DNA of 64,000 bases from Aphelidium insulamus (GCA_036784855.1 JAZDSV010000009.1:1-64000); one strand, 5' to 3'. Counted from the first letter of the stretch, positions 39,409-51,500 are shown. The notes: generated from the sequence alone by a model not told the origin. Made by a program: numbers and translations.

Positions 39409-42088
39409 TTATTTTCTACCACCGGCGAATGACGGTGGAAAATCACCGAATACAATGTGCGAGTCTACAGCCGACATTGCCTGGGACCTGCGCTCAGATT
39501 CTTGCGACTCTCGAGCCCGAAGCTGCGCCTCCAACTTGGCCTTTTTCTCCATTTTACGAGCCATAAATTCGTTCAGTCGGGAGAAGAACTTGGATGTTAC
39601 ACATTTAATAAATAATACATTCGTTCATGGAACGTACCTGAGCTGCAGTCTCTTCACTCTGGTTGCGTGAGACACGGACAGGTCCGGCCGAAGGCGCTGG
39701 TGGCTGTACAACTGGTTTCACCAAGGGAATAGCTGTCACAGCTACTTTCTTGGCCAGATCATCATCGTCACTATCCAATGATCGTTCAGCCAGCGCACCC
39801 ATTTCCTCCGTAACCTCATGCAACATATGAAACGGGCCGGGCCACGCATGACCACGGCTTTCGTGGCGCAGTAATTCCGCCTGATTAATGAATGATTCCA
39901 AGCCGTTCATCTCCTGCCTACTTGATGTTACAAGACGAAGTACAAATTAAGCATACATACTCGTGTTTCGTGCGCAGAATGTGAATTTGTTGCGTGTGCA
40001 GAATGACCAACTCAATAACGTCTTGCAGCGAGAACCAAGTATTTTGCACGTCGATCTGCTTCAGCGCCGACTCGGCCTGACTATTCCAAGTGTCCAAGGC
40101 AGAGTCGAATCGATGTGCAAGCTTGTCGTCCACGGCATTCTTAATGCGCTGTGCGCCGCTCAACTGCGGCATTTCATCGTCGTCATCGTCGTCTTGCAAG
40201 TCTTCCGCTTCACTCGGTGGTGGTTTTTGTTCAACAGCTGATTTCTGAGGCGCCATACCGGGAGATGCTGCTTTGGCTACCGCAACGAGCTTGTCAGCGG
40301 TTGCGGAAACGGCAGTGACTGGTAAGGGCGTTATTGTTGCTGCTGGTATTTTAGCCAGCGATTGTGGTGGTGCACCGGTGCCGGTGGTCATTGTAGCTTC
40401 TGTGTTTCTTGGTTCAACTGTGACTACAGCTGACGGTTCCGCAGTCACCGATTTATCGGGCCGTTTATCTCGATATAGCTGGTTACGACGTTCCGCGCGC
40501 CAATTGGCCACAGCATTGTTATTGCAAGCAAGACGAATTCCAGAACGGCCTAGCAAGAGTACCGCAGCGCTACTGCGACGCTGTCTAAAACTTTCCCGAT
40601 TTGACTCCGCTTTGTCAGAAGACGCAACAAACGCTGGCTGGGATGAAGACCGGCGAAGTAGCGGAATCTTTCGGTCGACATACTTGACGTCAAGAACTGT
40701 ACTGCTGCTGTTGACTGCGTGCGACAAAAAATCGGCGGCGATAACAACTTGCTTATTTTTCGTCGCCACCGATGGATGATGTCGTCGAACAATGCGGCCA
40801 AACACAAACTCCAATGCGCCTCGGACTTTATCAAGCGCTTGCCGTTTCATCTCAGCCAGCTGTGGTGGCGACATATTTGTATCAGTCTTGTTGGCAGCAG
40901 CTTCCTCTGTCGGGATTTTCTTGTCATCGATTTCACTCAAACCGTCCGAGGTATCGCTCTGTTCCACCTCGTTGTCCGCCTCGACAGCGGCCGCCGCCTC
41001 CTATAATACTTAATAAGGCAGAATTTAATATACACAAAAAGCCCATACCAGCTTGACTCTGACAATGCGTTCCCAGTTCATTATAATCCTTTCACGTCGT
41101 ACGCGCTCATTCTGTCCAATGTGAATAGTCTTTACAGTAAGAAGAGTACACGTGCCTGCATCTTCATGGCCTCCAGCTTACGTATGGAAATGTCTAGTGC
41201 CCGCCTCTGCCGCTTGAACTCTTCCTCCAGCTCGCGCAGTGCGTGATACTTGTCTGACCATGTTTCCGAGTATATTCTATTCGCCTTGACCAGTTCAAAC
41301 AGCGGCAAGTGCACCGCCGAAGGTTTCATCTACAAGGTAAGATGAAACCTATCCAATGCAGCAATCGTTCATATGCTATCATTAATACACACACACACAC
41401 ATATATATATATCATACCGACGAAGAAAGCGCGAAAAAACAATGCTGAAGGTGAGGTGGATGGAGGGCGGCAGATCGCTCTGTGCCAAGAACTGGTCCTT
41501 CCACTCGATTAGTGGTTGGAGCGCCTCCTCGGCCGCATCCACCGCCGCCAATACATTGTCACACAGCCTGGCCACGGAGTTGAGGGCGGTGGCGGGTGCC
41601 GCGTGTGCCGGCTGCCCCGACGAATCGGCATTGGCCAGCAGGAATGTCTCCATGTTGCCGTCGATGCCGAGGGTGGCGGTGGGATGGCGCATGGCATCGC
41701 GGAACTGCTTAAAGTCCTCAATGGTAGAGTCGGCGGTGAGGTGGGGCTGGAAGTGGGCCTGATGCGTAGTGTGGCTGCCCGCTGTGCCGTGCCTGCCGCC
41801 GCCTCCCAGGCGCCGCGATGCCAACGGCCGACTCTTGGATACCTGCTGTGAGAGTTCGCCAGTGCCAGCCACCGCCTCCATCTTACGCTGCAGTGGCGTG
41901 GGATGGTTCACGGCAGCAGTGGAGGCGGTATCTTCCCCACTGCCGCCTGCAACACCGCGGAACCCGAGTGTTGACATGGCAGAGGTGGCATTGTGACTGG
42001 TGGATGCGGCAGTGTGCATACTGCCCAGCTGGTGGCGTTGCAAAGCATTCTGGTCCGTCGATGCCGCCGCAGTGTTGGACAGTGACAT
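39409..42088 (-). CDS. Large coiled-coil protein, function unknown
   Basis: Six exons (42088-41441, 41329-41156, 41111-41049, 41000-39961, 39917-39638, 39588-39409) give 794 residues. The first 190 residues are low-complexity with TIEDFKQFRDAMRH. Helical segments follow (RIYSETWSDKY, ALRELEEEFKRQRRALD, ERVRRERIIMNWERIVRV), then a Ser/Thr-rich middle with a DDDDDDEMPQLSG stretch. The C-terminal part has NTWFSLQDVIELVILHTQQ and FFSRLNEFMARKMEKKAKLE. The last block resembles short helices common in axonemal coiled-coil proteins, but that is weak. Intron 2 can be read as GC-AG (41112-41155) or as GT-AG six bases shorter. Intron 1 has a weak donor (GTTTTTTC). Confidence 0.65.
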
Positions 42089-42099
42089 TCGGTTGTGTG

Positions 42100-42241
42100 T
42101 ATGTCGGTGTGTATATGTGTATATATGTGTATATATGTGTCTGTGTGTGCGCGTGTGTGCGCGTGTGTGTGTGCGTGTGTGTTGTGTGTGTGTGTGACAG
42201 ACAGACAGACAGACAGACAGCTACTGGCAGATACTGGCAGA

Positions 42242-42277
<36 letters not shown>

Positions 42278-42290
42278 CAGACAAAGACAT
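42100..42290. repeat. Compound microsatellite: (GT)n, (CAGA)n, (TA)n
   Basis: An imperfect GT/GC-rich tract (about 42105-42198) is followed by ACAG repeats (42198-42222), two copies of TACTGGCAGA, a TA run (about 42243-42273) and more ACAG repeats. It lies just upstream of the coiled-coil protein start, in its likely 5' UTR or promoter. Confidence 0.95.
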
Positions 42291-42416
42291 TAATACCGGC
42301 TGATACAGACAGGCACACAGACAGACACAAGTACACCTATAATGCACATTGAGGCTTCATTATTTGATATTTTGCTTCTATATTGACTTTTCAATGTGGA
42401 CCATTGTGAGAGAGGT

Positions 42417-43016
42417 CTATGCATGGAATGCACTGCGGTATCTGCGTGGAATGACCACTCCATAGTCTTGGAGGTACTTCACAACATCCTGATTGCCCAA
42501 TTGGAGGGCCATTTCCAGCAGTTTGCCCTCAATATTTGCTGTGGCCATCCGGGCCAAATCATCGGCTGGCAGAGAGGCCTCCAGAATTCTTCCAGTCTGC
42601 CGACGTTCACGCGACCAGCACGTGTGTAAATGGCCACTACGCAGAATTGCTACAGCCTCCTTTGCTCTGGACTCAGATTGCACGGCTGCGGTACAACTTG
42701 TGCAGTGCCGGTGAAGATCATCATTGCACGTCTCGCCATATAACTGCTGAACTCGTTTGGAAACTGGCGCCAAATGCAGGTGACTGCGGTCGGCATACCC
42801 AAATATCTTTTTAAGCACGGCGTCTTTCGTTTTCCGTGCAGCAGTACTAGCATCAGACGCGTCCTGATCGTCGTCATCGAGCACAAATGGCGACGAACGC
42901 GACATATCAACCACACCGGCCAATGCGTTGACACTAGAGTCTTTTGGCGTCATTGGCATTGCAGCTGCCCCCGAGAGAATCAACGAGGACGCGAGCAGGC
43001 ACGCCAGTGAAATCAT
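42417..43016 (-). CDS. Secreted protein, family unknown
   Basis: An intronless frame of 199 residues with a clear signal peptide (MISLACLLASSLILSGAAA) followed by MPMTPKDSS. The mature part starts acidic (LDDDDQDASDAS), then has a helical Lys-rich stretch, a Cys-containing block (GETCNDDLHRHCTSCTAAVQ) and an end resembling half an ankyrin repeat (GKLLEMALQLGNQDVVKYLQ). The leader and acidic propeptide-like start resemble the secreted protein at 52932-53525. No enzymatic motif. It may be a secreted effector-like or extracellular matrix protein; this is only inference. Confidence 0.65.
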   Translation of the reverse strand: MISLACLLASSLILSGAAAMPMTPKDSSVNALAGVVDMSRSSPFVLDDDDQDASDASTAARKTKDAVLKKIFGYADRSHLHLAPVSKRVQQLYGETCNDDLHRHCTSCTAAVQSESRAKEAVAILRSGHLHTCWSRERRQTGRILEASLPADDLARMATANIEGKLLEMALQLGNQDVVKYLQDYGVVIPRRYRSAFHA

Positions 43017-43161
43017 TTGAATTTTTTGGCTTAGATGTCTCTTTTCACTTGGCGATCAGCAGTGGCAATTTGCGCCTCCCTATGCACAACCAGTTCGCAC
43101 AGCAGATTTAAACCATTTAATGACCAAGAATCTAGTGAAATAATAACGTAAAAGAGCGGCA

Positions 43162-44201
43162 TCAAGTGACGGTAATATTAGACGGAGGCGCATAGTACGC
43201 CGGCCGTATCCCATTCGTTACGACGAACGGCGCCGACAGCTTGGTCTGCCCGGCATTGCACAGCTTGACAAACCCCGACGAAAAGCTGCCAAACATGGCC
43301 GACGAGTCGCCGGCAAACGTCGTGGCAAACTGCCGGGTCTCGGGCGCACGCGCAATGTTGAAATCGGCCTTGATGCGTGCGGTGCCGCGTTTCACCTTGT
43401 CGGACTGCAGTTCAATGAACACCTCATTGTCGAACACGGTCGGCGTGCTGTCGAATCCCGCCGGTGTCGTCGAGCCGGCCATTGTCTCGCTCCGTTCCTT
43501 CATAAACCTACATTATTAATATCAAGATGAATAATTTCTAGTACAGCTCATATTACGTACGCAACGCTATGGCCACCGGTAACGACAGCAACAGTCTCGG
43601 CAGGGGTCAGACCAAGCCGGCCAAATAATGAGAGAGAAGTGGCGGCGGCTACATCGTGCTCGGGCAATGTGCCATTGTCAGCAGCCACCGCGTCTATCCG
43701 CCCCGTAGACACTGCAATGTCGGGCCCGCCGCACACTTTTAAGGCCACCACACCCCCAATGGCTATAATGTCGGCCAGGCTGGCAAAGCACGAGGTATTT
43801 TGGAGCGATTTAAAAAAGGTGATTTCATCGCCAAAACCAGCGTCCTCATTGCCGTCTCTGGACATCTCGTACTGCAGCGATGCATCCATCGCACCGGTGA
43901 TGGCGTCGTGGAATACCATTCGAATCCAGCGCCGCGCCGAGTCATTGCAGTCACTACACACAGCGCTGATTATTACTGTGGAAAAAACAAAAAAGAATGC
44001 ACCGACACTGCCCACTTACCCGACGCGTGTCAGCTGCATGGTGGCTATAGTCTGTGCCGCCGCCTGTGGGTCCGTGTTGGTAATGGGCGCAATGCAGTGC
44101 TTGGGGTCCGTTGCGCCCATCGCGCCGAGAATCAGTGTGCTCACCAGAAAGAGCACCTGAAAGAGACCAGGTGCATGGACAGCATTTGCCGGGGCGCACA
44201 T
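43162..44201 (-). CDS. Secreted heme peroxidase (plant/fungal peroxidase superfamily)
   Basis: Exons 44201-44020, 43953-43561 and 43507-43162 give 306 residues. A hydrophobic leader (LFQVLFLVSTLILGAMG) suggests secretion. The distal heme site is RRWIRMVFHDAITG, with the catalytic Arg and His. CFASLADIIAIGGVVALKVC and GRIDAVAADNGTLPEHD fit the core helices, and TVAVVTGGHSVA supplies the proximal heme His at the exon 2/3 junction. Cysteines are present as in secreted peroxidases. The C-terminus has FDNEVF and FATTFAGDSSAMFGSF. Such enzymes use hydrogen peroxide to oxidise phenolics or other reductants. The exact class (fungal class II-like or ascorbate-type hybrid) cannot be set by eye. Confidence 0.88.
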
Positions 44202-44608
44202 GAAGAATGAGTGTTAAGAAGGGCGACAACTGAGTTATGTGGACGTATTACTATTTCTAAATAATAATTTGCACGTGCGGTCGCGGCCGGTTGGAATTCC
44301 ATAAAAGTGGCACGGCGCGCTGTGATTGGCTCACACGGGCCCCTGAGAATTTGTTCGAGCAGAATGTGCACGGCATTCAAATATTCATACAAGATACATA
44401 GTTTCATCATTTTACACAACATCTCTCCGGCAAGAGACTCTTGCCAACGTCCGGTGGCTTGCCGGTCGTCGCGGTCGACCAGGTAGCGCCTCCGCCCGAC
44501 GCCACCCAATTTGGTGCGGGCTACAAAAGGGGCCGCTGTAACAGTGAACACACAACACACTCGACGTATTCAAAGAACATCGGTATCCGACCAACCACGA
44601 TAATCAAC

Positions 44609-45199
44609 ATGTTGGCACTTGTATTCCTGGCCGTGATGGCATGTGTGGTGCCGGTGGCGCGCACTGGCTGCCTGGACTTGTCGACCACCAGCACCTGTGC
44701 CGGAGTGCAGGTCCTCATTCCCATGGTCAACGAGACCAACAGTGCCGCCTCACTGGACGCCGCGATGGGCGGCGCTATAAACGTCTGCGACGGCAAACTG
44801 ATGTGGGAGGCGCCGGGCAGCCCGGCAAGACGCGCCGTCTGTCTCAACTTTGCGCACAAATTCATCGCGGCACTGACCGCGTCCAACGCACTCAACGCCA
44901 CGTCGGTGGACCTGTCGTGCGCATCGCCGCCCGCAGACTACACCATGTGTCAGCTGCAGTGCATCGGCATATTCAGCAACATTGTGGCGGACGGTGTGGC
45001 CAAGTGTAACTCGTCCATCGCCACCAGCATTGCCGCCGCATTCGACCCCGTGCTGTCATGCCAGTCCTTGCCGACATCATCCAACTGTATCGCCGACCCG
45101 GCAATGCTGACTGGTGGCGCCGCCTCGGCACTGCAAGGCACGTCAACATTCTTGGTGGTAACAGCGATTGTCGCGCTCGCCGTATCGCTGCTTCTCTAG
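44609..45199 (+). CDS. Cys-rich secreted protein, probably GPI-anchored
   Basis: An intronless frame of 196 residues. A signal peptide (MLALVFLAVMACVVPVARTG) is followed by a mature part with about ten cysteines (CLDL, STCAGV, NVCDGK, RAVCLNF, LSCASP, YTMCQLQCIG, KCNSS, LSCQSL, SNCIAD) and N-glycosylation sites. The extreme C-terminus is hydrophobic (TFLVVTAIVALAVSLLL) with no following charged tail, after small residues (GGAASALQG), which is the pattern of a GPI-attachment signal. The family was not recognised; a surface adhesin or receptor-like role is inference. A CTACAAAAGG sequence about 90 bp upstream could serve as a TATA-like element. Confidence 0.75.
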   Translation: MLALVFLAVMACVVPVARTGCLDLSTTSTCAGVQVLIPMVNETNSAASLDAAMGGAINVCDGKLMWEAPGSPARRAVCLNFAHKFIAALTASNALNATSVDLSCASPPADYTMCQLQCIGIFSNIVADGVAKCNSSIATSIAAAFDPVLSCQSLPTSSNCIADPAMLTGGAASALQGTSTFLVVTAIVALAVSLLL

Positions 45200-45301
45200 A
45201 CGGTGGCTATATACTGATATATACTATTTACTTCATAAAGTCTGACTGCAATTCAATGCACACTGTACAGTCTTTGTTTATTGCATAGCAACCGCGTCTC
45301 T

Positions 45302-45306
45302 ACACA

Positions 45307-45341
<35 letters not shown>

Positions 45342-45343
45342 GT
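45302..45343. repeat. (CA)n(GA)n microsatellite
   Basis: A CA run followed directly by a GA run lies between two convergent genes, in their 3' flanks. Confidence 0.95.
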
Positions 45344-45368
45344 TATCCAGATTTAAGCATTATATGAT

Positions 45369-46016
45369 CTATGAGGTGGCGGCCTGCTTGCCGTTGCGAA
45401 CGGCCATGCGGTACGCCTTCTTCAGTCCCAGACGCACCTTGGCATTGCCGGATGCACGCGCGTCACTGTCCAGCGGCAGGTTCTGCAGCGGCTGTGCCAA
45501 CGGTGGCGGTATGCTAACCGTGCAGTCCGCACCAGAAGGGTCAGGGAACCGCGCCTGCACCACCGCCGCCCATCCTTCGTGGTGCCGGTCGGACTGGTCG
45601 CGCGCCATCTGCCGGCGACGCTGCTTGTCCAGCTCGGCGCGCTCGTGGTTGCGCACCGACTGCTCGGGTCGCGGCGGGAACTCGACATTGGTGGCCACAG
45701 TGGCGCCCATCTCGGCGTCCACCGTCTCGGGCATCACGGTGACGTGTGCGCGCTTGTACATTGTGCGCCAGACCATGGGCTGGGCAGAGGGGTGGCGGCG
45801 CAGTTTTTCCGGGTGCGGGTGAGACTCGCGGACGCGTGCCGGCACCACCGTGTTGACCGACTGCACGGGTATGCCGTACATGGACTGCAGGTAGTTCTTC
45901 ACGTCCAGTTTGTTCAGGTGGCGCGGCACATTGAACACCAGCTCGTTGGCGCGCTGGCCGAACCGCGGCGGCATCAGCGCCACCGTGAAGTTGGGCAGGT
46001 AGATGTTTGGTGGCAT
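45369..46016 (-). CDS. MRPL23: Mitochondrial large-subunit ribosomal protein uL23m
   Basis: An intronless frame of 215 residues. The N-terminus PPNIYLPNFTVALM with NELVFNVPRHLNKLDVKNYL and QSMYGIPVQSVNTVV matches mitochondrial L23, which lines the polypeptide exit of the mitoribosome. YKRAHVTVM closes the domain. A long basic, Arg/Gln-rich C-terminal extension follows, common in fungal and protist forms. No separate presequence is evident before the first ATG, which is usual for this protein, although an acceptor-like CCGCAG just before it leaves open an upstream coding exon. Confidence 0.85.
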   Translation of the reverse strand: MPPNIYLPNFTVALMPPRFGQRANELVFNVPRHLNKLDVKNYLQSMYGIPVQSVNTVVPARVRESHPHPEKLRRHPSAQPMVWRTMYKRAHVTVMPETVDAEMGATVATNVEFPPRPEQSVRNHERAELDKQRRRQMARDQSDRHHEGWAAVVQARFPDPSGADCTVSIPPPLAQPLQNLPLDSDARASGNAKVRLGLKKAYRMAVRNGKQAATS

Positions 46017-46634
46017 CTGCGGTGTAATGTATCTTAGGAGAGGAGAGGGGTCTGTGCAGGTTAAGGGTATACTGATTGAGTGTGTATTTAAGGCATTTCT
46101 GAAAGGGTGTTACTGTGGTGTTGCTGCCACTTGGCACATGCAGAATTCAGCATGAGTCTCACATGTTCAAATGGTTTTACTTGTATCTCTGTGATTCCAC
46201 CAGATGTCGGCTCATGCCAATGTCCAGTCCGCGCTAGCACAATTCCTAAATGGATTAATATAATCGACGGATAGTATTTACTACGAGTCAGTACCATAGA
46301 GTTCTACAAAATTCTCTTCCTCCCTGACTACTTGTGCAGATAATAGTGGCCATCCATGGCAAGAGTCATCAACAAAACTATAAATTAAGTTCATTTTGAG
46401 TTCACCGCCAAATGATTTAATGGCGTCTTGTAGGAGACAACTACAATTGTATGGTATCAACACGCGCTGCAAGTTTCTGTAGGTTGAATGCTCATTGCCG
46501 TGTTAAATTGCAATCAATTAATGCAATGCAAGGTAAGGTCAGGGTTACTGCGCTGATTATCACCATTTTCATCAGAACCAAAAACAAACCAGCAACTATA
46601 ATATACAGCAACACCCTCTGCAGCACACATACAT
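46017..46634. other. Divergent intergenic region, no gene recognised
   Basis: Two minus-strand frames of about 65 codons overlap here but carry no motifs. The DNA is AT-richer than the flanking genes. A possible small first exon of uL23m was searched for and not found. Promoters of uL23m and UTP15 must lie here. Confidence 0.35.
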
Positions 46635-48462
46635 ATGGCCGAGTACAAGAAACTCTCCATCAAGCGATATCCGCGCCTTATAGAACACGGGGACGCAGAG
46701 ACGCGCTACTGGCAAAAGTTCAAGGTGTGTACACATATATATATTCGCTTACATGCAGAGATAGGCAACTTACCACTCACAGAGCCAAGTACGCGTCAAA
46801 GAGTACGCGCCCATCACGTCTATCGAGTTCTGCCGGGTGGCGCCGCACGATTTCGCCGTCACCAGCTCCACCCGCATCCAGATATACTCCACCAAGACGC
46901 ATGCCATCAAGAAGACCATCTCGCGCTTCAAGGACACGGCGTACGGCGCCAGTTTCCGCAGCGATGGCCGGCTGGTGTGCGCCGGCGACGCGTCTGGCAC
47001 CGTGCAAGTGTTCGACATGAACAGCCGCGCCATCCTGCGCCAGTTCACCGGCCACTCCACCACGGCGCCCGTGCACCGCACCCAGTTCCTGGCGTCCAAC
47101 ACGCAGGTGGTGTCGGCGTCCGATGATTGTTCGGTGCGCGTGTGGGACATTCCCTCGCAAGCCACGGTGCAGTGCTGGGCGGGCGAGCACACGGACAATG
47201 TGCGTGCGCTGACGGTTTCGCGCAGCAACCCCAACATCGTCATCAGCGGCGCCTACGACCACACGGTCAAGGTGTGGGACGTGCGGCAGGCGCAGTCGTG
47301 CATGACACTCACGCACCGCTTGCACAACGGCGCTGTCATGCGAGACCTTAGTTCCGATACTGGCAGTGGCGGCGTCGGTGTGCCGGTGGAGGCGGTGCTC
47401 ACATTTCCCGGTGATGCCGTGATTCTCAGTGCGGCCGGCAACCACCTGGTGGCGTGGGATATTCTGGGCGGCGCTGGTGGCCGCATCCTGCACGCCGGCA
47501 GCAACCACCAAAAGACCATCACGTGCCTGGCATTGGACGGCGAGTGCAGGCGTGTGCTGTCCGGCTCGCTGGACCAGCACGTCAAAGTGTACGACACCGC
47601 CGACTACCACGTCATCCACTCGTTCAAGTATCCGTCGCCGATCCTGTCCGTGGGCATGTCCCCCGATAATACACACGTTGTCGCCGGCGCCGTCAATGGT
47701 CTGCTCTCCATCAGGGAGCGTGTGCGCGGCGGTGGCGCCGACACCGACTTGAACAGTGCTACCGATCCATTTGCCATGGTGCCGTCCATGCGGTCGTCGA
47801 CGCTGATGTCGCGGCACGAGCGGGACCAGCAGCGCAATGGCGGCTCGTACAAGTTCTTCATTCGCGGACAGCACCGTCTACCCGGCGATGACGATGCCGT
47901 CATTCAGTCGGGCAAGAAGCCAAAACTGAAATCCTTTGAGAAGCTGCTCAAGAAGTTTCAATATGGCCAGGCGCTTGATGAGTCTCTCGCGGCAAGTAAT
48001 TACAGTATCTGTTCATGTATGTCTTTTATATCACGTGCTGCACAGACTGGAATGCCCGTTGCGACCGTGATAACACTGCTGGAAGAGCTGATTCTGCGTG
48101 GAGATGGTCTGCGAATTGCGCTGGCCAGCCGTGATGACACTGCACTGGAACCGATTCTCCACTTTGTCATGCGCAATGTGGTGCACCCACGCTACGTCGA
48201 CACACTCTCTGCGGTGCTCGACACTATTCTAGGTTGGTTTCAATGTTGTATTATTATTCTGTAAATGAAAATATCCGGTATTTATCTAACAATAAATACA
48301 GACATATACGGCAACGTGGCACACTCATCACCGATTATCGCGGCGCTGTTTAAAAAGATTCGGCGCAAGACTCGCGAAGAGCTGGAACTGCAAAAGGAGA
48401 TGCAGCGCATGATGGGCGTCATGGAAATGCTTTTATCATTCGCAGAATTGTCTGCCGCCTGA
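46635..48462 (+). CDS. UTP15: UTP15, WD-repeat subunit of the t-UTP/UTP-A complex
   Basis: UTP15 belongs to the small-subunit processome and links 18S pre-rRNA transcription to processing in the nucleolus. Exons 46635-46724, 46783-47991, 48046-48232 and 48302-48462 give 548 residues. The N-terminus (YWQKFKSQVRVKEYAPITSI) and first blade (PHDFAVTSSTRIQIYSTKT, SRFKDTAYGASFRSDGRL) are typical. WD blades follow with DDCSVRVWDI and YDHTVKVWDV. The C-terminal UTP15 domain has FEKLLKKFQYGQALDESL and VITLLEELILRGDGLRIALA. Intron 2 (47992-48045) is GC-AG with donor GCAAGT; a GT donor nearby would break the frame. The stop is 70 bp from the convergent C1-THF synthase stop. Confidence 0.93.
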
Positions 48463-48532
48463 TTATAAATTATAGATAGAAATAATCGTGTGTCTGTCTG
48501 TCTGTCTGTCTATGTATTGCACAAGTGACGGC

Positions 48533-51500
48533 CTAGAAGAGCCCTTTGACCCGGCCCGTCTCATAGTCCAGGTCCACGTCGTAGAAGCATGGCCGGGTGG
48601 GCAGACCGGGCATTGTCTGCATCTCACCCACCAGCGGGTAGAGGAACCCGGCGCCGACACTGGCACGCACGTCGCGGATGGGCAGCGTGAACCCCGACGG
48701 CACATTCTTCACCTTGGCGTCGGCGGTGAATGAGTATTGTGTCTTTGCCATGCAAATGGGCAGCTTGTCGTAGCCTTGTTGCCGGCTGTACAAGTCGATC
48801 TGGGCGGCGGCCTGCTCCGACAGCTCAATGTCGTCGGCGCCGTACATTTCCCGGGCAATGGTGCGTATCTTGTCCGCAATGGGCAGGTCCAGATCGTACA
48901 GAAACTTGAATTGAGGGTTCGACGACGGGGTGGATGCACACGCATCCATCACCAGACGGGCAAGTGGTACGGCTCCGGCACCTCCGTCAGCCCAGTGCGA
49001 CGCCTCCACAGCACCAACGGCTCCAGCGCTCAGTGCCGCCTCCTTGATCACGGCAATCTCGGCCTCCGTGTCCGTGCTATATAAACAGAAGAATATAAGA
49101 GCCAGATCCACGATATGATACAACAGAATTCATGATACCTGAAGCGGTTGACGGCCACCACGACCGGAACACCGAATTTGCGAGCATTGCTAATGTGACG
49201 CTGCATGTTTTTGACGCCTTCGCGCACCAGCGGCAAGTCTTCGGTGCGGTACTGCGACGCCAGCTGCTTGCCCGGCACAACTTGCGGCCCGCCTCCATGC
49301 ATCTTGGTGGCCTTCACGGTGGCCACGAGGACCACGCAGTCTGGCACCAGTCCGGACGCACGGCACTTTATGTTGAAGAACTTTTCCATGCCAATGTCGG
49401 CGCCGAATCCGGCCTCGGTGACCACATAGCCGCCATTATCGCCGCCGGCCAACTTGAGTGCCAGTTTATCGGCCAGTATGGAAGAGTTGCCGTGTGCAAT
49501 GTTGGCGAACGGGCCGGCATGTACGAATACCGGCGTGCCCTCCAGCGTCTGCATCAGATTCGGCATAATGGCGTCCTTCATGAGCACAGTCAGTGCGCCG
49601 CCAACACCCAGATCATCGGCGGTTACAGGGCGGCCAGAGCGGGACATGGCCACTAGCATTCGGCCCAGCCGATCACGCATATCCTTCAACCCTGTGGCCA
49701 GCGCCAATATGGCCATCACCTCGCTGGCCACGGCAATGTCGAAGCCGGTCTGACGCTCGCGGCCCTGCTCCGTGGCGTTCTGGCCAATGGTCACTCGGCG
49801 CAGAAAGCGGTCATTGGTGTCCAGAACGCGCTGCCACGTGATCGTGGCCGGGTCAATATCCAGACGAACGAAATCAGACACCTGCGCGCTGTCCAGCTGG
49901 TCCGGTGTGATCCGGTCGGCATTCGGGACACCCAGTCGCTGCAGTCTGCCACGCATGACGGGTGTAAAGTCCTGGCGACTACTTCGTGCGTCCTCCTTGC
50001 TCTCTTTCACCGGGCACAGCCGCGAGAAGAGCGCCTCGTCCGTCTGTGTGGCCTCGTGAAACATTCGGGCGTCGATTGCTGCGGCCAGCAGGTTGTTGGC
50101 AGCGGTGACGGCGTGGATGTCGCCCGTCAAGTGCAAGTTGAACTCGTCCATCGGAATGACTTGCGCGTAGCCGCCACCCGCCGCGCCGCCCTTTATCCCG
50201 AACGTGGGTCCCTGACTTGGCTGTCTATAAAGAGTGTTACTATACATAGTTATACGTCCGCTTCAAGTATACACACTTACCGAACGCAAGCAAATGCACG
50301 CTTGCCCAGATGGGCACCAAGTGCCTGCACAATTCCAATGGTGGTGGTGGACTTGCCCTCGCCAAGCGGCGTGGGAGTGATACCGGCCACCACGACGTAG
50401 TTGCCATTGGAGCGCGACTGCAGCCGCTGCAACACATCCAAGTGCACCTTGGCCTTGTACTCGCCGTACAGATCGTACTCGCCGGGCACCAGCCCGATCT
50501 CGCGCGCCACCTGACTGATGGGTTTCGGCTGCTGTGCATTGGCAATGTCAATGTCGGCCGGCACCGGGCGCGCCAGGGCAAGCGGCAAGTACTCGGTGGC
50601 CACCGCAGGCGCCCCGTCCAAAAACCGCTTGGCACTGATGACGGTGTTTTGCAGCAGCATCGCCACCGTCATTGGCCCAACGCCACCCGGCACCGGCGTG
50701 ATCAGCGATGCCACCTCGACGGCGCTGGCAAACTCCACGTCGCCTACCAGACGCATGCCGGACTTGCGCGACGCATCCGGCACCGAATTGGTGCCCACAT
50801 CAATCACCACCGCGCCCGGTTTCAGCCAGTCTCCCTTGACCAGCTCGGGCACACCAACAGCCGCCACCACAATGTCGGCATTGCGGCACTATTAAATATC
50901 ATAGGTCTTCTCCATATATATGTAGAACACTTACCGCGGCGGCAATGTTGTCACTGCGCGAGTGGCACAGAGTGACGGTGGCATCCTGTTTCAGTAGCAG
51001 CTGGAACACGGGCCTTCCAACGATATTGCTGCGGCCAATGACCACGGCATTCTTGCCGGCCACCTGGACATTGTATCGACGCAACAGCTCCATGACACCC
51101 TTGGGCGTGCACGACTCAAACACTGGCCGGCACCCCTTCTTGGCCAGATGGCCCATATTAACCGAGTGGAACCTGAGATTATACATATTAAGATAGATTC
51201 TATCTATAAAGATAACTTGCCCGTCAACGTCCTTGTCTACGGTAATCGCCTCAGTCACAATCTCGCTGTCAATGTGCGGCGGTAGAGGCAGCTGTATTAT
51301 AATTCCATGCACGGTCACGTCGCGATTAAGCTGTTGCACGCGTGCCAACAACTGCACGAGTCAACATCATATCGTTATTATACATTCCAAGATATATAAT
51401 GCATATATAATGAATACAAACTATCATGGACATACCTGTGACTGCGAGATGGTGTCGGGCAATCGCTCCAATGTCAGTGATATTCCAGCCTGTTCAACGC

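Noticed and set aside
46777-47874. A 365-codon open frame on the minus strand across UTP15
   Set aside because: It mirrors the WD-repeat exon; the translation is His/Arg-rich low-complexity sequence with no motif. GC-rich codon use on one strand opens the opposite strand.
47992-48045. Reading through UTP15 without an intron here
   Set aside because: The frame stays open, but the added residues interrupt the conserved C-terminal domain; the GC-AG intron restores it.
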